From Rhodovulum sp. MB263 (lineage in GTDB: Bacteria > Pseudomonadota > Alphaproteobacteria > Rhodobacterales > Rhodobacteraceae), in NCBI RefSeq assembly GCF_002073975.1, contig NZ_CP020384.1:2046001-2110000 (forward strand): a stretch of 64,000 bases of DNA, read 5' to 3'. The notes beneath the pieces were generated by a model. The model was given only the letters and a program-made list of their open reading frames with translations. It made no database searches and was not told the origin of the DNA. Both the position numbers and the translations under genes were made by a program. Within the stretch, counting starts at the first letter, position 1; every line of letters starts with the position of its first letter. Shown here piece by piece: positions 49,098 to 58,892 of the stretch.

Positions 49098-49894
49098 AGG
49101 AATCCTCCGGCATCGGCCTTCCCGGTGCGCGCGGCGCCCCGGCGGCGGACATATTCGGCAACGGTCAGCAGGATCACCGAGGTCAGCACAAGCAGCGTGC
49201 CGAGCGCCATGATCACGGGAATCTTCTGCGGGAAGCGAAGCTGTCCCCAGATATAGACCGGCAGGGTCGGGTTGGTGCCGGTCAGGAAGAAGGCGATGAT
49301 GAATTCGTCCAGAGAGATCGTGAAGGCGATCAGCAGAGACGAGACGATGCCCGGCATCACCAGCGGCAGCGTGATGAGGCGGAAACTCGACCAGCGGCTC
49401 TCGCCGAGATCGATCGCGGCCTCTTCGAGCGAGACGTCGAGGCTCTGGAAGGCCGAGTTCAGGATCGCGATGGAAAACGGCGTGCACATGAGCACATGGC
49501 CCAGCACCACCGTCCAGGATCCGAGCGGCAGGCCCAGTTGCAGCAGCACCACCAGAAGCGAGACCGCCACGATGATCTCGGGCAGCACCAGCGGCAGCAT
49601 GATCAACCCCAGGATGCCCTTCTTGCCCGGAAAGGCAAATCGCGTGCCGGCCCGCGCCGCGCAGATCCCGAGGCAGGTGGCGATCACCGCCGAGGAGACC
49701 GCGATGATCAGGCTGTTCAGCACCGCCGTATGCAGCGCCGGGATGGTCATCAGCTCGCGGAACCACTCGAACGTGAAACCCCTCAGCGGAAAGGCGATCA
49801 CCGTGCCGTCATTGAAGGCAAAGACCGGCAGCAGCGCGATAGGCGCGTAAAGGAAGATCAGATAGAAGATCGCGTAAAGCCGGAGCCCCTTCAT
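49094..49894 (-). CDS. ABC transporter permease, PotC type
   Basis: 266-aa inner-membrane permease with six helices; first helix LYAIFYLIFLYAPIALLPVF. The EAA loop region reads LDVSLEEAAIDLGESRWSSF (about 156-175). Partner of the PotB-type permease, whose coding region it overlaps by 4 bp. Likely substrate class is polyamines or related cations. Confidence 0.93.
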   Translation of the reverse strand: MKGLRLYAIFYLIFLYAPIALLPVFAFNDGTVIAFPLRGFTFEWFRELMTIPALHTAVLNSLIIAVSSAVIATCLGICAARAGTRFAFPGKKGILGLIMLPLVLPEIIVAVSLLVVLLQLGLPLGSWTVVLGHVLMCTPFSIAILNSAFQSLDVSLEEAAIDLGESRWSSFRLITLPLVMPGIVSSLLIAFTISLDEFIIAFFLTGTNPTLPVYIWGQLRFPQKIPVIMALGTLLVLTSVILLTVAEYVRRRGAARTGKADAGGFL

Positions 49895-50778
49895 TTCTGA
49901 CCCCTCAGGTAGCGACGGTTCAGCACCAGGAACAGCACCGCGACCGCCGTCACCATCGCCATGGCCAGCACCGCCAGCGCGGCCCCCATCGGCGCGTTGT
50001 TGAGTTTCAGGAACTGGGTCTGGATCATGTTGGCGATCATCAGCCCGTCCGGCCCGCCCACCAGCCGGGGCGTCACGTAATCGCCGATGGTCGGAATGAA
50101 GACGATCAGCACCGCCGCCACCACCCCCGGCATCGCCAGCGGCAGCGTCACCCTCAGGAAGGTCATCGCCCGGCTCTCGCCCAGATCGCGGCTGGCCTCG
50201 AGAAGCGAGCGGTCGATCTTCTCGAGCGCGACGAAGATCGGCAGGATCGCGAAGGGCGCATAGGCATGGGCCAGGGTGATCACCACCGCATTGGCGTTAT
50301 AGAGGATGAAGCTCAGCGGTTCGTCGATGATCCCCAGCCCGCTCAGCGTGGTGTTGAGCACGCCGTTATAGCCAAGGATCACCTTCCACAGAAACACCCG
50401 CATCAGATAGGACGACCAGAACGGGATGGTGATCAGGAAGATCCACATCGACTTCTGCGAGGGCGGCACGCTGAACGAGATGAAATAGGCGATGGGAAAG
50501 GCGGCCAGCACGGTTGCCGCGGTCACCGCCAGCGAGATCAGAAGCGAGCGCAGCAGAAGCTGGCTGTAAAGCGGGTCGGAAAAGGCCTCGCGGTAGTTCT
50601 TGAGCGTCAGCGTGGTATCGAGCGTCAGGTAATCCTGGCTCCAGAAGCTGAACAGAACGATCGCGGCAAGCGGCACCGCCAGCAGCAGCAGCGCATAAAG
50701 GAAGGGCGGCGCCACCAGGAAATACCCCTGTGCCGCCTCGCTTCGGCCCAGCCGGGGCCAAGCCTTGATCTTGATCAT
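49891..50778 (-). CDS. ABC transporter permease, PotB type
   Basis: 295-aa permease with six helices (YFLVAPPFLYALLLLAVPLA first). EAA loop LLEASRDLGESRAMTFLRVT. I chose the ATG at 50776-50778 (MIKIKAWPRLG), which gives the usual N-terminus; a longer frame adds 20 residues without support. First gene of the transporter operon. The expected PotD-type periplasmic binding protein is not adjacent. Confidence 0.93.
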   Translation of the reverse strand: MIKIKAWPRLGRSEAAQGYFLVAPPFLYALLLLAVPLAAIVLFSFWSQDYLTLDTTLTLKNYREAFSDPLYSQLLLRSLLISLAVTAATVLAAFPIAYFISFSVPPSQKSMWIFLITIPFWSSYLMRVFLWKVILGYNGVLNTTLSGLGIIDEPLSFILYNANAVVITLAHAYAPFAILPIFVALEKIDRSLLEASRDLGESRAMTFLRVTLPLAMPGVVAAVLIVFIPTIGDYVTPRLVGGPDGLMIANMIQTQFLKLNNAPMGAALAVLAMAMVTAVAVLFLVLNRRYLRGQK

Positions 50779-50969
50779 CGGAATCGCGCCACTCCCCGTT
50801 TTGGACGCGATCATGGAAACAGACGCGGCCCTGCGCAAGGGCAGCCGGCCCGCCTTCGGAGGGTTTCCCGGGCATCTGCCCTGGATTTCGGCAAAACACC
50901 TCGCGATAGACCGAACGGTCGGTCCGGGTCAGGCCAAAGCCGACCGGGTCTGGCAGGCTCTGAGAGCGC

Positions 50970-51842
50970 TCAGCCCATCGTCCGCAAACGCCTGATCAGG
51001 CTCGACGTATCCCAACGCCCGCCGCCAAGGTTCTGGACGTCCTTGTAGAACTGATCGACCAGCGCCGTGACCGGCAGGCTGGCACCGGTCCGCTCGGCAG
51101 TGGCCAGGCAGATGGCCAGATCCTTGCGCATCCAGTCGACCGCGAAGCCATGGTCGAATTCATCCTCCAGCATGGTCTGACAGCGGTTCGTCATCTGCCA
51201 GCTTCCGGCCGCGCCGCCCCCGATCACCTCGACCACGGCGCGCCCGTCAAGCCCCGCCTTCTCGGCGAAATGCAACCCTTCCGACAGCCCCTGCACCAGC
51301 CCCGCGATGCAGATCTGGTTGACCATCTTGGTCAGCTGCCCGGCACCGCTGGCGCCCATAAGCCTGGAAAGCTTGGCATAGGCGGCCATCAACGGCTCGG
51401 CCTTGCCATAGGCCGCCTCGGATCCGCCGCACATGATGACAAGCTGGCCGCCCTCGGCGCCCGCCTGCCCGCCCGACACCGGCGCATCCACAAAGCCGAT
51501 ATCGCGGGTCTCGGCCAGCGCGGCCATTTCCTTGGTCACCATCGCCGAGACGGTGGTGTGATCGACGAAAACCGCCCCCGCCTCCATCCCCGCAAAGGCA
51601 CCGCTCTCGCCTGTACAGACCGCGCGCAGATCGTCGTCATTGCCGACGCAGGCCATCACGAACTCCGCCCCCAGCGCCGCCTCGGCCGGGGTGGGCGCCG
51701 CGCGGCCGCCATGACGCGCGACCCAGTCCTCGGCCTTGGCAGCTGTCCGGTTGTAAACGGCAACCTCATGGCCCGCTGCGGCGAGATGCCCCGCCATGGG
51801 AAAGCCCATCACCCCAAGGCCCAGAAATGCAACCCGTGCCAT
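50970..51842 (-). CDS. NAD(P)-dependent beta-hydroxyacid dehydrogenase family oxidoreductase
   Basis: 290 aa. N-terminal Rossmann fold with VAFLGLGVMGFPMAGHLA, substrate-binding DAPVSGGQAGAEGGQL (about 120), and the catalytic Lys in GQLTKMVNQI (about 170), the order of 3-hydroxyisobutyrate, tartronate-semialdehyde and glyoxylate reductases. The exact substrate is not clear. It diverges from the penicillin-acylase-family gene across 80 bp. Confidence 0.93.
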   Translation of the reverse strand: MARVAFLGLGVMGFPMAGHLAAAGHEVAVYNRTAAKAEDWVARHGGRAAPTPAEAALGAEFVMACVGNDDDLRAVCTGESGAFAGMEAGAVFVDHTTVSAMVTKEMAALAETRDIGFVDAPVSGGQAGAEGGQLVIMCGGSEAAYGKAEPLMAAYAKLSRLMGASGAGQLTKMVNQICIAGLVQGLSEGLHFAEKAGLDGRAVVEVIGGGAAGSWQMTNRCQTMLEDEFDHGFAVDWMRKDLAICLATAERTGASLPVTALVDQFYKDVQNLGGGRWDTSSLIRRLRTMG

Positions 51843-51922
51843 GCGGCTCCTCCCCTCGTTGCATGAAACGTCTTTTTCTCTTACCTAACGGCCTCATCCG
51901 AGGCGTCAACAACAGGTGCGCC

Positions 51923-54391
51923 ATGCCCCATCTCTTCCGCTGGCTGTTGCGGATCTTCACCGCCGTCGTCATCCTCGCCGGTCTGGGCATCGGCGGGGTC
52001 TATTATCTCGCCTCGCGCTCGCTGCCCGATTACAACGGCACCCATGAGGTCGAGGGCCTGAGCGCCCCGGCCGAGATCGTGCGCGACCATAGCAGCGTGC
52101 CGCATATCTTCGGCAAGACCGACGAGGACGTCTTCTTCGGACTGGGCTATGCCCATGCACAGGACCGGCTCTGGCAGATGACGGTGCTGCGCCGGACGGC
52201 ACAGGGCCGCCTGTCCGAACTGTTCGGAGCCCGGACGCTGAAGATCGACGAGCTGATGCGGCGGCTCGATATCTATCGTCTCGCGCAGGACTCGGTCGAG
52301 GCCCAGGACCCGCAGACCCTGGCCGCGCTCGAAGCCTATTCCCGCGGCGTCAATGCCTGGATCGAGACCGTCAATACCGAGGCCCGCGGCCGTGGCGCGC
52401 CCGAGTTCTTCCTGTTCCGGCCGGAAGTCGCCTATTGGCAGCCGGCCGACTCGATCGCGCTGGTCAAGTTGATGGGCGTGCGGCTGTCCTCGCATCTCGA
52501 TGCCGAGCTGCTGCGGGCCCGGGTCTCTCTGCTGATGGAGCCCGAGCGGGTGAGGGACATCCTGCCCGACGCGCCCGGACCGGGGCTGGCGGCCCTGCCC
52601 GATTATGCCGATCTCGCCCCCGGAGTCGTGCCCTCCTCGGCGCCGCTGGCGCGCTATGCCGAAGGCCCGCTCTCGCCTTTCGCCGGACCGGACTTCGCCG
52701 GCGCCTCGAATGCCTGGGCCGCCGCCCCGAAACGCTCGGCCGCGGGCGGCACGCTTCTGGCCAACGATCCGCATCTGGGCTTTTCCGCGCCCTCGATCTG
52801 GTATCTCGCGCGGCTCGAGCTGTCGACCGGAGGCGTGATCGGCGGCACCATCCCCGGCATTCCGACGATCCTTTCCGGCCGCTCGGCCAAGCTCGGATGG
52901 GGGCTCACCACCTCCTATCTCGACGATCAGGACGTGTTCCTCGAACAGCTGAACCCTGACAATCCGCAGGAATACCGGACGCCCGACGGCTTCCGGCCCT
53001 TCGAGACCCGGCGCAGCATCATCAAGGTCGCCGATGCCGAGCCGGTCACCATCACGCTGCGCTGGACCGAGAACGGGCCGGTGCTGCCCGGCAGCCATTA
53101 CGACCTGGCCTCGATCACCCCGCCCGGCCATGTGGCGTCGCTGGGCTGGACGCTGCTGAACGGCGCCGATACCTCGATCAGCGCGGCGATGCAGGTCATG
53201 CGCTCGCAAAGCGTCGACGAGGCGATCGAAGCCGGCCGGTTCTTCATCGCGCCCTCGCTGAACCTGACCCTGGCCGATGCCGACAGCATCGCATTGCAAA
53301 TGATCGGGGCCATGCCCCGGCGGATGGCAGACAACCAGAGCCAGGGCCGCCTGCCCCAGCCGGGCTGGAAGGAAGAAAACCGCTGGCAGGGCTGGCTGAA
53401 CTATGCCGCCAATCCCAGCTTCCGCGACCCAGCAAGCGGCATTCTGGGCAATACCAACAACAAGCTGGTCGACCGGCCGTTTCCGCTTCATGTCAGCTTC
53501 GACTGGGGTGACAGCCAGCGGATCCAGCGCTGGAAGCGGCTGATGGAGACCCGCAAGGTCCATACCCGCGAGAGCTTCATCGAGGCCCAGCTCGACACCG
53601 TCTCCTTCACCGCGCGCTCGCTGCTGCCTCTGGTCGGCAGGGATCTGTGGTTCACCGGCGCGCCCGCGCCCGCAGGCAGCCCCGAAAGGCTGCGCCAGCG
53701 CGCGCTGGAACTGCTGGCCGGCTGGAACGGCGAGATGAACGAGCATCTGCCCGAGCCGCTGATCTATGCCGCCTGGATGCGCTTTCTTCAGCGCGACCTG
53801 ATCGAGGACGATCTCGGACCGCTCGCGCGGGCCTTCGCCCATGTCGACCCCCTGTTCATCGAGCGGGTGTTCCGTGACATCGACGGCGCCTCGATCTGGT
53901 GCGATATCCGCCAGTCGGCCCCGATCGAGACCTGCACCGAGATCGCCCGCAAGTCGCTCGACGAGGCGCTGCTGTATCTCTCCGAGACCTATGGCGGATC
54001 GCTCGAATCGCTGCGCTGGGGGCAGGCGCATCAGGCCTGGCACGACCATCCGGTGCTGGGCGAGACGCCGTTGCTGAAATGGATCGTGAACATCCGCCAG
54101 CCGACCTCGGGCGGGGACAACACGCTCAACCGGGGCCTGACCAAGGGCACCGATCCCTTCCCCTTCGCCAGTCTGCATGGCGCGGGCTATCGCGCGGTCT
54201 ACGATTTCGCCGATCCAGACAGCTCGGTCTTCATCATCTCGACCGGCCAGTCGGGCCATCCGCTGAGCCGTCATTACGACGATCTGGGCGAGCTCTGGCG
54301 TCGGGGCGAATATATCCCGATGACGCTCGACCCCGCCCTTGCCCGCGCCGCCGCAGTCGGCATCACCACACTGGTGCCGAAATCCCGCTGA
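51923..54391 (+). CDS. penicillin acylase family protein (Ntn hydrolase)
   Basis: 822-aa proenzyme of the penicillin/AHL acylase family. N-terminal membrane or signal segment (LLRIFTAVVILAGLGIGGVYYLA), alpha chain with GYAHAQDRLWQM, then the self-processing site ending in GASNAWAAAPKRS, where the Ser becomes the N-terminal nucleophile of the beta chain. GTLLANDPHLG and TNNKLVDRPFP follow in the beta chain. Acts outside the cytoplasm. Could remove acyl chains from amides, possibly including acyl-homoserine lactones; substrate is not provable from sequence. I chose ATG 51923 at the hydrophobic segment. Confidence 0.93.
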   Translation: MPHLFRWLLRIFTAVVILAGLGIGGVYYLASRSLPDYNGTHEVEGLSAPAEIVRDHSSVPHIFGKTDEDVFFGLGYAHAQDRLWQMTVLRRTAQGRLSELFGARTLKIDELMRRLDIYRLAQDSVEAQDPQTLAALEAYSRGVNAWIETVNTEARGRGAPEFFLFRPEVAYWQPADSIALVKLMGVRLSSHLDAELLRARVSLLMEPERVRDILPDAPGPGLAALPDYADLAPGVVPSSAPLARYAEGPLSPFAGPDFAGASNAWAAAPKRSAAGGTLLANDPHLGFSAPSIWYLARLELSTGGVIGGTIPGIPTILSGRSAKLGWGLTTSYLDDQDVFLEQLNPDNPQEYRTPDGFRPFETRRSIIKVADAEPVTITLRWTENGPVLPGSHYDLASITPPGHVASLGWTLLNGADTSISAAMQVMRSQSVDEAIEAGRFFIAPSLNLTLADADSIALQMIGAMPRRMADNQSQGRLPQPGWKEENRWQGWLNYAANPSFRDPASGILGNTNNKLVDRPFPLHVSFDWGDSQRIQRWKRLMETRKVHTRESFIEAQLDTVSFTARSLLPLVGRDLWFTGAPAPAGSPERLRQRALELLAGWNGEMNEHLPEPLIYAAWMRFLQRDLIEDDLGPLARAFAHVDPLFIERVFRDIDGASIWCDIRQSAPIETCTEIARKSLDEALLYLSETYGGSLESLRWGQAHQAWHDHPVLGETPLLKWIVNIRQPTSGGDNTLNRGLTKGTDPFPFASLHGAGYRAVYDFADPDSSVFIISTGQSGHPLSRHYDDLGELWRRGEYIPMTLDPALARAAAVGITTLVPKSR

Positions 54392-55200
54392 TCCGGCGCC
54401 CCGCCCGGCCAAGCGGCCTGCGGGGCGCTGAACCGGGCTTGCCGGGTCATGCGCGGGCGGGCGGACCGACCGCAAGCCTGTCCGGCGCTTTCGGCCCGGC
54501 CCGACGGAGGGTTGCGACGGCCCGGGATATTTTCGCGCCATTCCCGGGCAATCGAGAGCTGAGGCGATGAACTGCCGGAGCACCGGCTTGGCGCGCGGAC
54601 CCGATGACTGCGCTCCTTCGAGGTCAGCTTGCCGGGTGCCGAATTTGGGCCATTTTGAACACGGGCGGACGCGATCCTGACCCGCCTTCCGGCCGCCGCC
54701 CCAACCGCGCGCCTTCCGCGGTGACGGCCAGTCTCGTGAAACATGCCCCCGCCCCGTCGACAGGTAATCCGGACCCGGCACGTGTCCGCCCGGGCCCGGC
54801 ACCGGCAGAACAGATCCGGGACGCTCAACACCAGTTTGCGCAACTCGCCGATGCGTTGAGAAACTCCGACAGCGGCCGAGAGATCGCCTGAGTTCGGAAT
54901 GGCGTTTCTCAAAGGAGGAAAAGGGGACTGCTTATGAGGCAGGGGCATGACAACCGGAACCATGTCCCACGACTTGGTGCGCGGTGCCCCCGCAGGCGCG
55001 TTTTTCAACGAAATCCCCCACCAACGCCCGCGTGGGCCCCGGACGGCCGTTCCGGGCCGGGAGGGACCAAAGGCGCGCGGCAAGGGTCCGCCCCCCGCCC
55101 GGGCGCCATCGTGTCCGCTTTCCGCAAAGCATGCGCCCGCCCGCTGCAGGACTGGACCCCGCACCGATCCCCCCGACAGAAGCGGCGGGCGGGCGGAGGC
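54392..55200. other. 809-bp stretch without a supported gene
   Basis: Several overlapping open frames exist on both strands, but all are Arg/Pro/Ala rich and none has a recognisable motif. One structural feature stands out: TTGAGAAAC (54856-54864) and GTTTCTCAA (54904-54912) form a 9-bp inverted repeat, and its right arm runs into AAAGGAGG, a perfect Shine-Dalgarno, followed by an ATG at 54934 that opens only an implausible frame. It may be decayed DNA next to the IS element. Confidence 0.5.
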
Positions 55201-56103
55201 TCAGCCGTCCTTCAGCAACCTTACCGTTTCCGGCGCGATCCGCGACATCGCCGCCTCGAACTGCGCCCAGGTCATTGTCGCCCGGTTCCCCGCGACGCCA
55301 TGATAATAGGACCGGCCGCTGGCCGTCGGCAGCCCCGCCCAGATCCGCGAGAGATTATGCATGAACGCCTTGCGCTTCATCTCTCCGGCCCCGAAGGCGC
55401 TGAGCCCGGCCTCTTCGAGCAGAAGATCGGCGAGGCGGTCCTGAACCGGCGCCGAGAACCGGGTCCGTTCGTCAAGCCCGAGCTCGGCCACAAGCCGGCG
55501 CAGCGTGGCGGGAATGAACTGATAGCGGCCGATCGCATGCGGCTGACCCGGAGTCTCGTCGATCCATTTGTAGATCTCGGCGATGCTCAGCCGGGTCGGC
55601 GGCCCCGGAGGCCGGATCCTGGCGCCATGCTGAACCGCATCATAATCCATCCGCCCTGCCTCGGCCCGGCCGATCAGAAGCCGGATGCCCTCGGCCAGAG
55701 CCGCATTTCCGCCGCCGGGGCGAAGCGGCGAGAACAGCACGGCGGTCGCGGGCTCAGGCTCCCGCCGCGCCCGGACCACCGGATCGACCACCGGATCGGA
55801 GGCGAAGAAGCTCGCCCCGCCGCGCCCGACAAACAGGCTGGCGCCGACCGGCCCGGAAACGCCGTCCCGGTTGCCCTCCGGCGCCGACCCGGAGCCCGGC
55901 ATCGGTCGTCCCAGCATCGGCCCGCGCATCTGCGTCAGAAGCGGCCCCGTGGCCCCCTCGGGCTGCAGAAGACCGCCCACCCCGATCAGTGAGACAGGCT
56001 CGGCGGCCACGGCACGGAGAAAGCAGACAAGCGCCAGCCCGAAGCCAAAGGCACAGGCAAGGCCGGGCGCCGGGGCGCGGTTTCGCGGCAGGGTCATCGG
56101 CAC
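55201..56103 (-). CDS. secreted lysozyme-like (muramidase-type) protein
   Basis: 300 aa with an N-terminal membrane/signal segment (GLACAFGFGLALVCFLRAVA), a low-complexity Gly/Pro/Arg linker (about 45-130), and a C-terminal domain resembling phage-type lysozymes or lytic enzymes. In that domain EGIRLLIGRAEAGRMDYDAV supplies a likely catalytic Glu, followed by GRYQFIPATLRRLV and LGLDERTRFSAPVQDRLADL. It may cut peptidoglycan in the periplasm. The family assignment is by pattern only. Its promoter region is shortened by the IS remnant, which begins about 95 bp upstream. Confidence 0.7.
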   Translation of the reverse strand: MPMTLPRNRAPAPGLACAFGFGLALVCFLRAVAAEPVSLIGVGGLLQPEGATGPLLTQMRGPMLGRPMPGSGSAPEGNRDGVSGPVGASLFVGRGGASFFASDPVVDPVVRARREPEPATAVLFSPLRPGGGNAALAEGIRLLIGRAEAGRMDYDAVQHGARIRPPGPPTRLSIAEIYKWIDETPGQPHAIGRYQFIPATLRRLVAELGLDERTRFSAPVQDRLADLLLEEAGLSAFGAGEMKRKAFMHNLSRIWAGLPTASGRSYYHGVAGNRATMTWAQFEAAMSRIAPETVRLLKDG

Positions 56104-56199
56104 CTCGTTCTGAGCGCGTGATCTGCCCGATACCCTGACTGTAAGACGTTCAGATTTCCTTGCCGCGGCCCCGCTTGCGCGGCGTCAGACACCTGCCAG

Positions 56200-57237
56200 A
56201 GCATTTTGCGTTTGATCTGAAACGAGCGGGGAGTCACACGGGTCCGATTGTCTGATCCACTTCTTCCGGGAGGTGGATCATGGCCCCCCTGCTCGTTGGA
56301 CCTTCTGGAGCGGATCTGCGCCTATGTGGCCAAGGGGAACTCTGCTCGGCCGGCAGGGCGTGTTTTGGGATAAGCGCTGCGACGGCGGTGCGATTTGTAG
56401 CAGAGCATCGAAAGAGGGGGCCGCCATTCCCAAGGCGCAGGGCCGCCCCGCTGGCCAATATGGAACATACCGTGCTTTTCTGCTGGAGATCGTGCGAGCT
56501 GGACCGGACATCACGCTCAAAGAACTCGCCGCCGCCTTGTCAGAGACACATGATGTCGAAATCCAGCTTTCCTCGCGGCACCGCGCCCTGGAACGTTCAG
56601 GGCCATCATATAAAAAAGGATTGATCGCAGCGGAACGTGATCGGCCCGCGTTGCGCCAGGCACGCAGAGACCGGATCATGCGCCGTCAGCCCAGCATGCG
56701 CGCGGAGCCGCACAGGCTGGTCTTGATCAACGAGACGGCGGTCAGGACCGACCTCACATGTTTGCGGGGGCGGGCAACCGTCGGTGAGCGGCTCTGCGGT
56801 GCGGCACCCTTTGGCCAATGGGGGACGCAGACCTTCGTCGCCGGGCTGACGCAGGACGCCCTGATCGCACCATGGGTGATCAATGGCGCAATGAACGGGG
56901 CTGCTTTCGACGCGTATGTCGAGACGCAACTGGCCTCGGTGTCTGATCCGGGAACCGTCATGATCCTCGCCAACCTCTCCACCCACCGAAGCCCGCGCGC
57001 GACCGAAGCTATGCGAAAGCGAGGCTACTGGTTCTGTTCTTGCCCGTGTACTGCCCCGATCTCAGCCCGATCGAGATGGCCTTCTCCAAGCTCAAAGCCC
57101 ACTTGCGCCGCATCGGCGCCAGAACCTCTGATGCCATGCTCGAAGCCCTTGGGGATATCTGTGGCCTGTTCGATCCAGATGAATACTGCAACTTCCTGAA
57201 AGCCGCCGGATATGCCTCAAATTAAATGCAAAACGCT
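56200..57237 (+). mobile_element. decayed IS630-family insertion sequence
   Basis: About 1.04 kb bounded by imperfect terminal inverted repeats: left 56200-56220 (agcattttgcgtttgatctg...) and right 57217-57237, matching at 17 of 21 positions. It contains a frameshifted IS630-type transposase. The right end abuts the TAA stop of hflX (57238-57240); a TA target duplication is not evident on the left. Confidence 0.85.
56280..57225 (+). pseudogene. IS630-family transposase, broken by several frameshifts
   Basis: The transposase can be followed only by changing frame at least four times. It starts MAPL at 56280, shifts to LDLLERICAYVAKGNSAR (from 56293), back to FGISAATAVRFVAEHRKRG, then a long intact piece to about 57030 (KELAAALSETHDVE, LVLINETAVRTD, GQWGTQTFVAGL), and finally PVYCPDLSPIEMAFSKLKAH to the stop at 57225. 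The DDE residues Asp/Glu are partly visible (ETAVRTD region; DLSPIEMAF). In the second catalytic block ILANLSTHRS stands where intact relatives have MDNLSAHK, so the second Asp is lost. Not functional as read. Confidence 0.9.
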
Positions 57238-58527
57238 TTAGAGGCTGCGGAAGCGCTGTTCCTGGCGCGCCGTCCAGTTGACCGTCAGCGTCGATCCCTC
57301 ATCATCGGGCACCTCGCCCTCGACAATGCCCTGCTCGTAAAGCCAGGCGCGGCGACGTCCGTCGTCATGACCCAAATGCACCTCGCGGCGTTGCCGTGCC
57401 GCATCGAGACGCTCGGTCACCGCCTCGAGCAACGGCCCGACGCCCTGCCCGGTCCAGGCAGAGATCGCCGCGACCTCGTCATGCCGCGCGGCCGCCGCTT
57501 CGGTCGCGGCGCGGCGCTCGTCATCGAGCAGGTCGGTCTTGTTCCAGACCTCGATCTGAGGCGTCTCGCGCGCGACGCCCAGATCGGCGAGAATCGCGCG
57601 CACATCCCCGGCCTGGGCCTCGCTGTCGGAATGGGCGATGTCGCGGACATGCAGGATCAGATCGGCCTCCAGCACCTCCTCGAGCGTGGCGCGGAAGGCC
57701 GCGACCAGCTGGGTCGGCAGATCGGAGATGAAGCCGACCGTATCTGACAGGATCACCTTGAGCCCGGTCGGCAGTGCGACCGCCCGCATCGTCGGGTCGA
57801 GCGTGGCAAAGAGCATGTCCTTGGCCAGCACCTCGGCCCCGGTCAGCCGGTTGAACAGCGTCGACTTGCCGGCATTGGTATAGCCCACCAGCGCCACGAT
57901 CGGGAACGGCACCTTGCGCCGGGCGGCGCGGTGCAGATCGCGGGTCTTGACGACCTTCGACAGTTGCCGCCGGATCCGGGTGATGGCCTCGTCGATGGCG
58001 CGGCGGTCGGCTTCGATCTGGGTCTCGCCGGGGCCGCCGACGAATCCCAACCCGCCCCGCTGGCGCTCGAGGTGGGTCCAGGCCCGCACCAGCCGCGTGC
58101 GCTGATAGCTGAGCGCGGCCAGTTCGACCTGAAGCACACCCTCGCGGGTGCGCGCGCGGTCGGCGAAGATCTCGAGGATCAGCCCGGTCCGGTCGAGGAT
58201 CTTGACCTTCCAGGCCTTCTCCAGATTGCGCTGCTGAACCGGGCTGACCGGCCCGTCGATCAGCACCAGCTCGATCTCGGCCTCGGTCAGCCTCTCCTTC
58301 AGCTCGTCGATCTTGCCAGACCCGAAGAGATGGCCCGCCCGGGGGCGGGCCAGCGGCACGGTCTCGGCGCCCACGACCTCGAGATCGGGAAGCGCCGCCG
58401 CCAGTGCCACGGCCTCTTCAAGCGCGGGCCCGGCCTCCCGGCGCTCGCGGTCCGACGCGATGTCGGGATGCAGCACCCAGGCGCGGGTGATGCGAGGCTC
58501 GGAGCCGTCCGCTTCGGAGGGGCTCAA
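57238..58527 (-). CDS. hflX: GTPase HflX
   Basis: Ribosome-associated GTPase that rescues stalled ribosomes under stress. 429 aa: N-terminal HflX domain ([20 protein letters not shown], about 55-75), coiled linker with the [13 protein letters not shown] motif, G1 [14 protein letters not shown] (about 209), G3 [11 protein letters not shown]4 NKTD. Its start overlaps the hfq stop by 4 bp. The TAA stop sits exactly at the edge of the IS630 remnant, but the protein looks full length. Confidence 0.96.
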   Translation of the reverse strand: MSPSEADGSEPRITRAWVLHPDIASDRERREAGPALEEAVALAAALPDLEVVGAETVPLARPRAGHLFGSGKIDELKERLTEAEIELVLIDGPVSPVQQRNLEKAWKVKILDRTGLILEIFADRARTREGVLQVELAALSYQRTRLVRAWTHLERQRGGLGFVGGPGETQIEADRRAIDEAITRIRRQLSKVVKTRDLHRAARRKVPFPIVALVGYTNAGKSTLFNRLTGAEVLAKDMLFATLDPTMRAVALPTGLKVILSDTVGFISDLPTQLVAAFRATLEEVLEADLILHVRDIAHSDSEAQAGDVRAILADLGVARETPQIEVWNKTDLLDDERRAATEAAAARHDEVAAISAWTGQGVGPLLEAVTERLDAARQRREVHLGHDDGRRRAWLYEQGIVEGEVPDDEGSTLTVNWTARQEQRFRSL

Positions 58528-58757
58528 TCCTCACCTTCGTAAAGACTGATCGGCTGAGAGGGCATGATCGTCGAAATCGCATGCTTGTAGACCAGCTGGG
58601 ACTGTCCGTCCCGGCGCAGCAACACGCAGAAATTGTCGAACCAGGTGATCACGCCCTGCAGCTTGACCCCGTTGATCAGAAAGATCGTGACCGGGACCTT
58701 CGTCTTGCGAACATGGTTAAGAAACGCGTCTTGCAGGTTTTGCTTATCGGCAGCCAT
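58524..58757 (-). CDS. hfq: RNA chaperone Hfq
   Basis: 77-aa Sm-like hexameric RNA chaperone for sRNA-mRNA pairing. Sm1 segment [20 protein letters not shown] and Sm2 [12 protein letters not shown] are canonical, with a short alphaproteobacterial tail. Order trkH-hfq-hflX is the standard one in this group; 135 bp separate it from trkH, enough for its own promoter. Confidence 0.98.
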   Translation of the reverse strand: MAADKQNLQDAFLNHVRKTKVPVTIFLINGVKLQGVITWFDNFCVLLRRDGQSQLVYKHAISTIMPSQPISLYEGED

Positions 58758-58892
58758 TTTTTCTTTGCCTTGTTGTCTATCTGCCCGTCGGCGGACAGCC
58801 GTCTCCCTCTGAGGGCGAGTATGAAGCGAGGTTTACCGAGTTTCCACCCCTGTTCAACGTCTCGCAGGGGGGAAATTTGCAACATTCCAAAC

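Noticed and set aside
51881-54802. 973-codon minus-strand frame opposite the penicillin acylase gene
   Set aside because: It mirrors the acylase reading frame; composition and lack of motifs mark it as a shadow.
54934-55992. Plus-strand frame preceded by AAAGGAGG
   Set aside because: Despite the good ribosome-binding site, the product is Arg/Pro-rich and most of it is antisense to the lysozyme-like gene.
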